A stretch of 64,000 bases of DNA from Entonaema liquescens (lineage: Eukaryota; Ascomycota; Sordariomycetes; Xylariales; Xylariaceae). The stretch's first letter is position 1; each line of letters starts with the position of its first letter. The stretch is from positions 3,410,001 to 3,474,000 of the forward strand of contig CADCSX010000001.1 in NCBI GenBank assembly GCA_902805475.1, written 5' to 3'. Shown piece after piece: positions 59,404-64,000 of the stretch. Below the pieces are notes generated by a model. The model was not told the origin of the DNA. It worked only from the letters and a program-made list of their open reading frames with translations, and made no database searches. Position numbers and translations under genes: made by a program.

Positions 59404-60440
59404 ATGAGGATGCATTCTACCCCTTCTATTCCGGCTGCCAAAGCCCAAGCTATCTTAGTCCTTCTCGGGGCCTGCCGAGTAGCTCTAGCGACTTTCACAA
59501 CAGTCATCCTGCCGCCCACGGTCACGCAGCCTCCGGAGGTCCCTGTGTCAGTTGGTCAGGCAGGCGACTTCGTATTTACCGTGGTTAATTCTCACACGGC
59601 AGCTGTTTCTACAATGCATCAAGTAGGCGCAGGTAGTCCAGATGCGACTAGAGTCGATACCCCGGCCAATACTGTCGCGCCAGGACAAACGATAACATTT
59701 GCAGTCCCAACTGGGGTAAGCTTTGCCGCAGCACAGACGTACTCCCCTCTCTGTTTCTTAATATTAAGCTTATTCCAGAGCTATCTCCCTCAAGAAGCTA
59801 CCGTCAAGCATGGGGCACATCTCCTTTCTAAAGTATAATTCTAACCCCGGGTTTCTAGTGGTTCGGACGTCTGGCTCTGTATGAAAACGAGTTCGATATT
59901 ATCGGCCGAGGGACATTGCTGGAAGGGTCCTTCTTCATGAATGGTGACCATGCAACCATGGCTATGGATGTCAGCTATGTGTAAGTGAACATTGCCCATG
60001 ATAGCAATATTTATTTTGCTAACCACCATCTAGTGACGCTTTCACCGTACCAATGGTTTGTGAATGCAATGGGAATGTACAATTCGGCTGCAACCTCAAC
60101 TTACAAGAGATATGCCCGGTTCGTCGCCATTTAAGAAATCCTCCTGGTTTTCAGTATAGCTAATTCGTGGTTGCAGAAAGATCTTCAGTTGAATGGGAAA
60201 ACATGCGCCAATCCATACAGAGAGGATCCCAAGCCACCTGGCCCCGAGAACATCTTTCAAGACTGTAGAGGCATGGCCTACACCTTTCCTACAGACGATG
60301 AGGCTACCAAGGTGGACCTTCCTGGTTGTAGCCGCAGCACTACTTGCTGCATAGGGACGGCTTGTAAGCCTCACCCCAAGCAGTTAAAGTGCCCTATGAA
60401 GGACGCTTACGCGCAAGACTGCGCTAAAGCTCCGCAATAG
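59404..60440 (+). CDS. Secreted thaumatin/osmotin-like protein
   Basis: Small secreted protein whose beta-rich fold is shared with thaumatin-like proteins; its role (glucan binding, wall or defence-related) is unknown. Four exons, 59404-59715, 59859-59980, 60034-60118 and 60177-60440, give 260 aa with an intact frame. The N-terminal signal segment covers about residues 13-29 (AQAILVLLGACRVALA). Family-like elements: TFAVPTGW, GRLALYE, GTLLEGSFF, AMDVSYVDAFTVPMVCEC. The C-terminal half is Cys-rich (about 12 Cys, mostly in QFGCN, EICP, KTCAN, QDCRG, TTCCIG, LKCP, QDCAK), implying several disulfides. The match is from fold-level motifs, so the exact family is less certain than the secreted nature. 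Confidence 0.72.
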
Positions 60441-60759
60441 GATATAAATATGTAGCGCCAACGTAACCTGGCCGTTGCTTTTTGGATAATGACACATATG
60501 TAACACATGGGAGAGCAATTCAGCGTAGGACTACCCGAAGCGATACGCTATAATAAGGGGGGATTCATTAATACATCAGTTATCTACTTGGAGTCACATC
60601 TCGTAACTCTCCTATCGATTGTACAGGTGAGATTATACTTCCGGGTCGTCTTGGATGCTTCAGTATATAGCAACAATCCACAAAGCTCCATATCAGGAGT
60701 ATAACTCTCAGAGCGCTACACTAATTAACCTGGATTCACTTAAGATGCCTGGTTGAAAC
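60441..60759. other. Spacer between convergent genes
   Basis: A short frame at 60507-60704 is not supported. Otherwise nothing seen. Confidence 0.45.
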
Positions 60760-61318
60760 TCACCATATGGCGATCGTGACTGTCAGCGATAGGGAATCAG
60801 TGCCTTCCCAGGGGTATGGCGCATCGGTGGCCGACTCGTGACCATTGCTCAAAATAATCAAGAATACTGAAGGGATCGCTAGACACAGGACCAATAGATC
60901 CTCGAAAATTAAGCAACACGGGGAGACACGGGGAATGGTGCGGGTCGAGTCAAGCAACCCGGTCCTATAACAGCAAGTCAGTAATGAATTATCCGAGTAA
61001 AGATATACACATCTCAGATATATCTCAAGATTCCATTACAAAGTCGATACTAAAATAAATAGATTTGAGAAGTTTCTTACAGCTCTGAGCCGTCCACTAA
61101 GAGCGCGATCACCGCCTAAGGTTCAGATTCAGTATCGACATTCATATTCCGCGTGATGTTTGATGACTTACCACCGAGACTGAAAGTCCCAACGTCTTTC
61201 CCCAGTTGACGCTTTCGTAGATAAGGTTGGCCAGTAATACAACAGAAGCGCCTAAGCCAAGAATTCGTGCGATGGCGCCCGCAACGGCCGCCGCTCTTGG
61301 CGCACGGGGCCTTGTCAT
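60760..61318 (-). CDS. Small membrane protein, unknown function
   Basis: Not recognised. I infer three exons on the minus strand, 61318-61172, 61115-61081 (35 nt) and 60964-60760, giving 128 aa; phases agree across both introns and the donors are GTAAGT and GTAAGA. The N-terminus is basic (MTRPRAPRAA), followed by a helix IARILGLGASVVLLANLIY. A second hydrophobic block follows (VSVAVIALLV), then DGSELTGLLDSTRTIPR and a third helix LLVLCLAIPSVFLIIL. The C-terminus is short, ending TVTIAIW. This layout (three to four helices with short loops) is common among fungal MARVEL-like or unnamed membrane proteins. An in-frame upstream ATG at 61417 would add 33 residues. Intron inference is by eye, so boundaries are tentative. 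Confidence 0.5.
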
Positions 61319-62494
61319 GTCTTCAAAGAGCGGATGAGAAACGCCAACAAGACGAAAATTGGATACCGGGAAAGGCAGAGTAAGATGTTTTTGTAGTGTT
61401 ACATATCCCATATACATAGACTAAAAAGCCAAAAAAGAACCCCAGTAAGAGCTCATTAAAGGTTCCCCTACGGGAGCTGGGGTTCGGGATCGTTGCATAT
61501 TACCCATCCATTCGGATGCAGAGGTCGTCTTGGCGGCTACCTGTCATCAGCGCAGCGGGACAGTTCAGGCTTAACTGCTATAGTAAATATTATTCACGGC
61601 CTTTTTCGGGAACGCTTTCCATGCTGTTCAAATAATAGGCTACCCACTGCTAAATAAATCTTATATCCTTCGTTCCTCTCTCATAATTACTAACCAGGTA
61701 GAGATAGTATGAACATTCGGGCTCTGCCAACAATATCGTGAGGTGTTGACCAATAGCTGATCGATGAGGTAAAGCCCTTGAATATACTTGAAGAAATAGT
61801 TGAACCGAGAATGAAGGGTTATAGAAGAGCCATCGTCAAGTAATGAGACGTCGATCCCGTACCGCCCCGAGCAGCATGTCAACTTACTTAATAGGTAGTA
61901 ACCTTCAAGAGCAACGATAACTTTACGGACAGATAGGAATATATGAATCAATAATATCCAATACTTGCGAAAGAGAGCCTAGTCATTATTTGATGAAGTT
62001 AAGTACTTTGTCAGGTATGTTTGAGAATGCTTCATAGTCCCATTACATGTGAAAACAAATAAATCCATGATTTGCTTTTAAAAAGCGATATGCAACTAAC
62101 AAGCCTTACCACGCTACTTCATTTCAGGTACCTGCAGAAGCGGGGAACGTCCTACCTTAGTGGGGAGCTACAATCAAGCTACCTTAGGTAAGCGGCTAAA
62201 GGGCCGAGGCAGCGCGGGTCCTAGGCTTGCAGCTACTAACAGACGTGAACTGAGCCAACCTAACAATGATATCAGCAACAAACAGATTATCGTCAATAAA
62301 ATCAACTTGCACATATTCACCTACCTAACACATTAAGGATCCGATATATTAAAACACAATAAATCTTAAAAGCGACCACAAATAAAATATTCTTTTAAGT
62401 GCCTAGTCGATCAAAAAAAAAAAGCATGGCATAACATAAATCCATCAAAACTTTTTCCACAGTCGTTGCCGTCGTCGCAGACAGCTTATGCATC
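61319..62494. other. Gene-free spacer before the RING-CH gene
   Basis: AT-rich, with a TACCTTAGGTAAG-type word near 62178. The frame at 61661-61951 (minus) has no family features. The right part should hold the RING-CH promoter. Confidence 0.45.
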
Positions 62495-63826
62495 ATGGCA
62501 TCTTCACCAACCCCAACGCCTCCCCTCGAAGCGCCGAACAGCGATTCAACTACAACAACTCCTGAAATTACCGACAACCACGAGTCTAGTAATGAAAACT
62601 CATTAACCTTGTTCTCCGACCCCCCGCCGAACACGCATCGATGTTTTATCTGCCTTGTTGATGAGCCCGAGGCTACCCTTCCCGCCGACTGGTCCACGCC
62701 ATGCACATGCACGCTAGAAGGGCATCACGAATGTCTAATGGCCTGGATTACAGACCTAGAATCCCAGGCCAAGGATGTGAAGTGTCCTATCTGCAAATCT
62801 CCGATCAGAGTTACCGAGCGATGGGATCTTGCGATATACCTGCATAATTATCTGATTAATACGTTCTCAAAATGGTCTCCCCAAATATTGTTCGGATTTG
62901 TTGCCTCGGGTGCTCTAGTGAGCAGTTCTATGTATGGTCTCAAGGCTTTCGATTTATTCGCGGGCCCCGAAGCTACGATGGACTTCTTGTTTGGCTCTGA
63001 GGAACCCGTGATATTCGGTCTCATACGCCTCCCCGTTCGCGTAGTAGATAGGAGTCGCATGATTCCCATTAACTTGGTAAACTTTGCTATATTACCATTC
63101 ATCGCCCCAGGGCTAGTGCTCAACCGACTACCTTTTGAGCGCATAGGTTTATTTCCTACTTCAATAATGGTAAGCAGCTCCACGTACCACCATACATCAG
63201 CCATATTGTTAGGAGAAATCTACTAACAAGATTAATAGTATGCGACATTCGTGGCGCTTATCAACCACGCAGACGAATATATTACGTGGCCTCCATCCCC
63301 TCAACGAGCCTTAGCTCTTTACCCGGCTCTTAGGTCCTCATACTTCCAACTCCATAACACGATATCTAAAAGCCTCGAGAAGAGATGGGAACTACAGGCG
63401 AGCAAATACCAGGTCGGGATGCCGAACCGCGAAGAACAAGCGATGGGAGACGGCAACCTCTTCGACTTCGGGCTTGAAATGGGGATAGTTGACGGCGAAG
63501 AGGGAGTCCACATTCAGCAAGACAACCGCCGGAACAGAGTAATACGAGGCAGGTCGCTTGAGAACTTCTTAGCTGGGTCGTTACTTTTCCCGGGTGTATG
63601 CTACGGGATGGGTGAGATACTGCGACATGTGCTTCCGTCGCGCTTCGTCACACGACCGGCAACCGGTCTCCCTACAGGTCTACTTCAGGAGCGGTGGGGG
63701 CGAAGCCTCGTTGGCGGGTGCCTATTTGTCGTGCTCAAGGATGTGTTTTTCCTGTGGGTTAAATACCGGAGAATAATGAACCGGTCGTCGAGAAAGATTA
63801 AGAATGCGGAAAATCGACGTCGTTAA
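62495..63826 (+). CDS. RING-CH (MARCH-like) membrane E3 ubiquitin ligase
   Basis: Membrane-bound ubiquitin ligase family. Two exons, 62495-63169 and 63239-63826, give 420 aa with an intact frame. The N-terminus is a Ser/Thr/Pro-rich tail. The C4HC3 RING-CH finger has Cys50, Cys53, Cys70, Cys72, His77 (or 78), Cys80, Cys97 and Cys100 (CFICLVDEPE, CTCTLEGHHECL, CPICKSPI). Downstream hydrophobic stretches include WSPQILFGFVASGALVSSSM, LVNFAILPFIAPGLVL and, near the C-terminus, LVGGCLFVVLKDVFFLWV, so two to four helices are likely. The C-terminus is strongly basic (RRIMNRSSRKIKNAENRRR). Such fungal proteins are usually placed at the ER, mitochondrial or endosomal membrane; the location here is not determinable. 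Confidence 0.85.
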
Positions 63827-64000
63827 AGGGTAGACGTGATAGCGATATTAGGGAAAATCAGCGGGCGTTTTGGGGAGATTACTTCAAGATATGCTACGGA
63901 CCACAGCACGGTATTCGGTTATTGAGGCATGGGAATGCATGAGGTACGGAGACATACGCTCTGCTCATGATGCAGACTGAATAATTTTGTGTATGATACT
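63827..64000. other. Right end, 3' flank of the RING-CH gene
   Basis: Short terminal stretch with no gene seen. Confidence 0.5.

Noticed and set aside
61661..61951. 96-aa minus-strand open frame
   Set aside because: No motif, no splice-consistent extension and AT-rich random-looking composition.
1..64000. CRISPR arrays, tRNA or rRNA genes, telomeric repeats
   Set aside because: I looked for spaced direct repeats, tRNA-like internal promoter boxes and TTAGGG runs and saw none; a covariance-model scan would be needed to exclude a tRNA firmly.

Overview
The window is nuclear DNA of a filamentous ascomycete (Pezizomycotina). Genes carry several short GT-AG introns (about 45-230 nt) with CTAAC/CTAAT-like branch points. 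Protein families are typical of the group: Rho2 GTPase, mL40, a TRAPPC12-like protein, DUF6536 and fungal-rhodopsin membrane proteins, a Zn2Cys6 regulator, and a highly reducing polyketide synthase (HR-PKS). Gene density is moderate, with long AT-leaning spacers rich in short TACCTA/TAGGTA words. I cannot name the genus from sequence alone.

Layout. 1-3308 is gene-free and holds a hexamer microsatellite and a 31-bp inverted repeat. 3309-6246 carries two conserved genes, rho2 (with an apparent 6-nt microexon) and mitochondrial ribosomal protein mL40. 8910-34705 (perhaps to 36038) is a biosynthetic gene cluster: Baeyer-Villiger-type monooxygenase, stand-alone (trans) enoyl reductase, short-chain dehydrogenase, 14-TM exporter, HSL-type hydrolase, rhodopsin-domain membrane protein, FSH1-type hydrolase, GMC oxidoreductase, a YWTD/SMP-30-like beta-propeller, and a HR-PKS of about 2,590 aa with order KS-AT-DH-MT-degenerate ER-KR-ACP. 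36811-46654 holds a TRAPPC12-like protein, an orphan nucleotidyltransferase-like protein, a 12-TM transporter and a DUF6536 protein. 47029-63826 holds an RBR ubiquitin ligase, a conserved hypothetical, a Zn2Cys6 factor, a secreted M28 aminopeptidase, a thaumatin-like secreted protein, a small membrane protein and a RING-CH ligase.

How the cluster probably works (inference): the PKS builds a C-methylated reduced chain. Its own ER region is degenerate, so the trans enoyl reductase would supply enoyl reduction, as in the LovB/LovC pairing. The FSH1-type hydrolase could release the chain, the monooxygenase, GMC enzyme and SDR could tailor it, the HSL hydrolase could act on an ester or lactone, and the MFS protein could export it. 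No pathway-specific regulator lies inside the cluster.

A caution for the whole window: at least six genes have reading frames broken by single-base length differences, and every break I located lies at or beside a homopolymer run (four in the trans enoyl reductase). Restoring one base at each site gives exon lengths divisible by three and family-like proteins. This pattern fits uncorrected long-read homopolymer errors better than genuine gene decay, but I cannot decide from the sequence.
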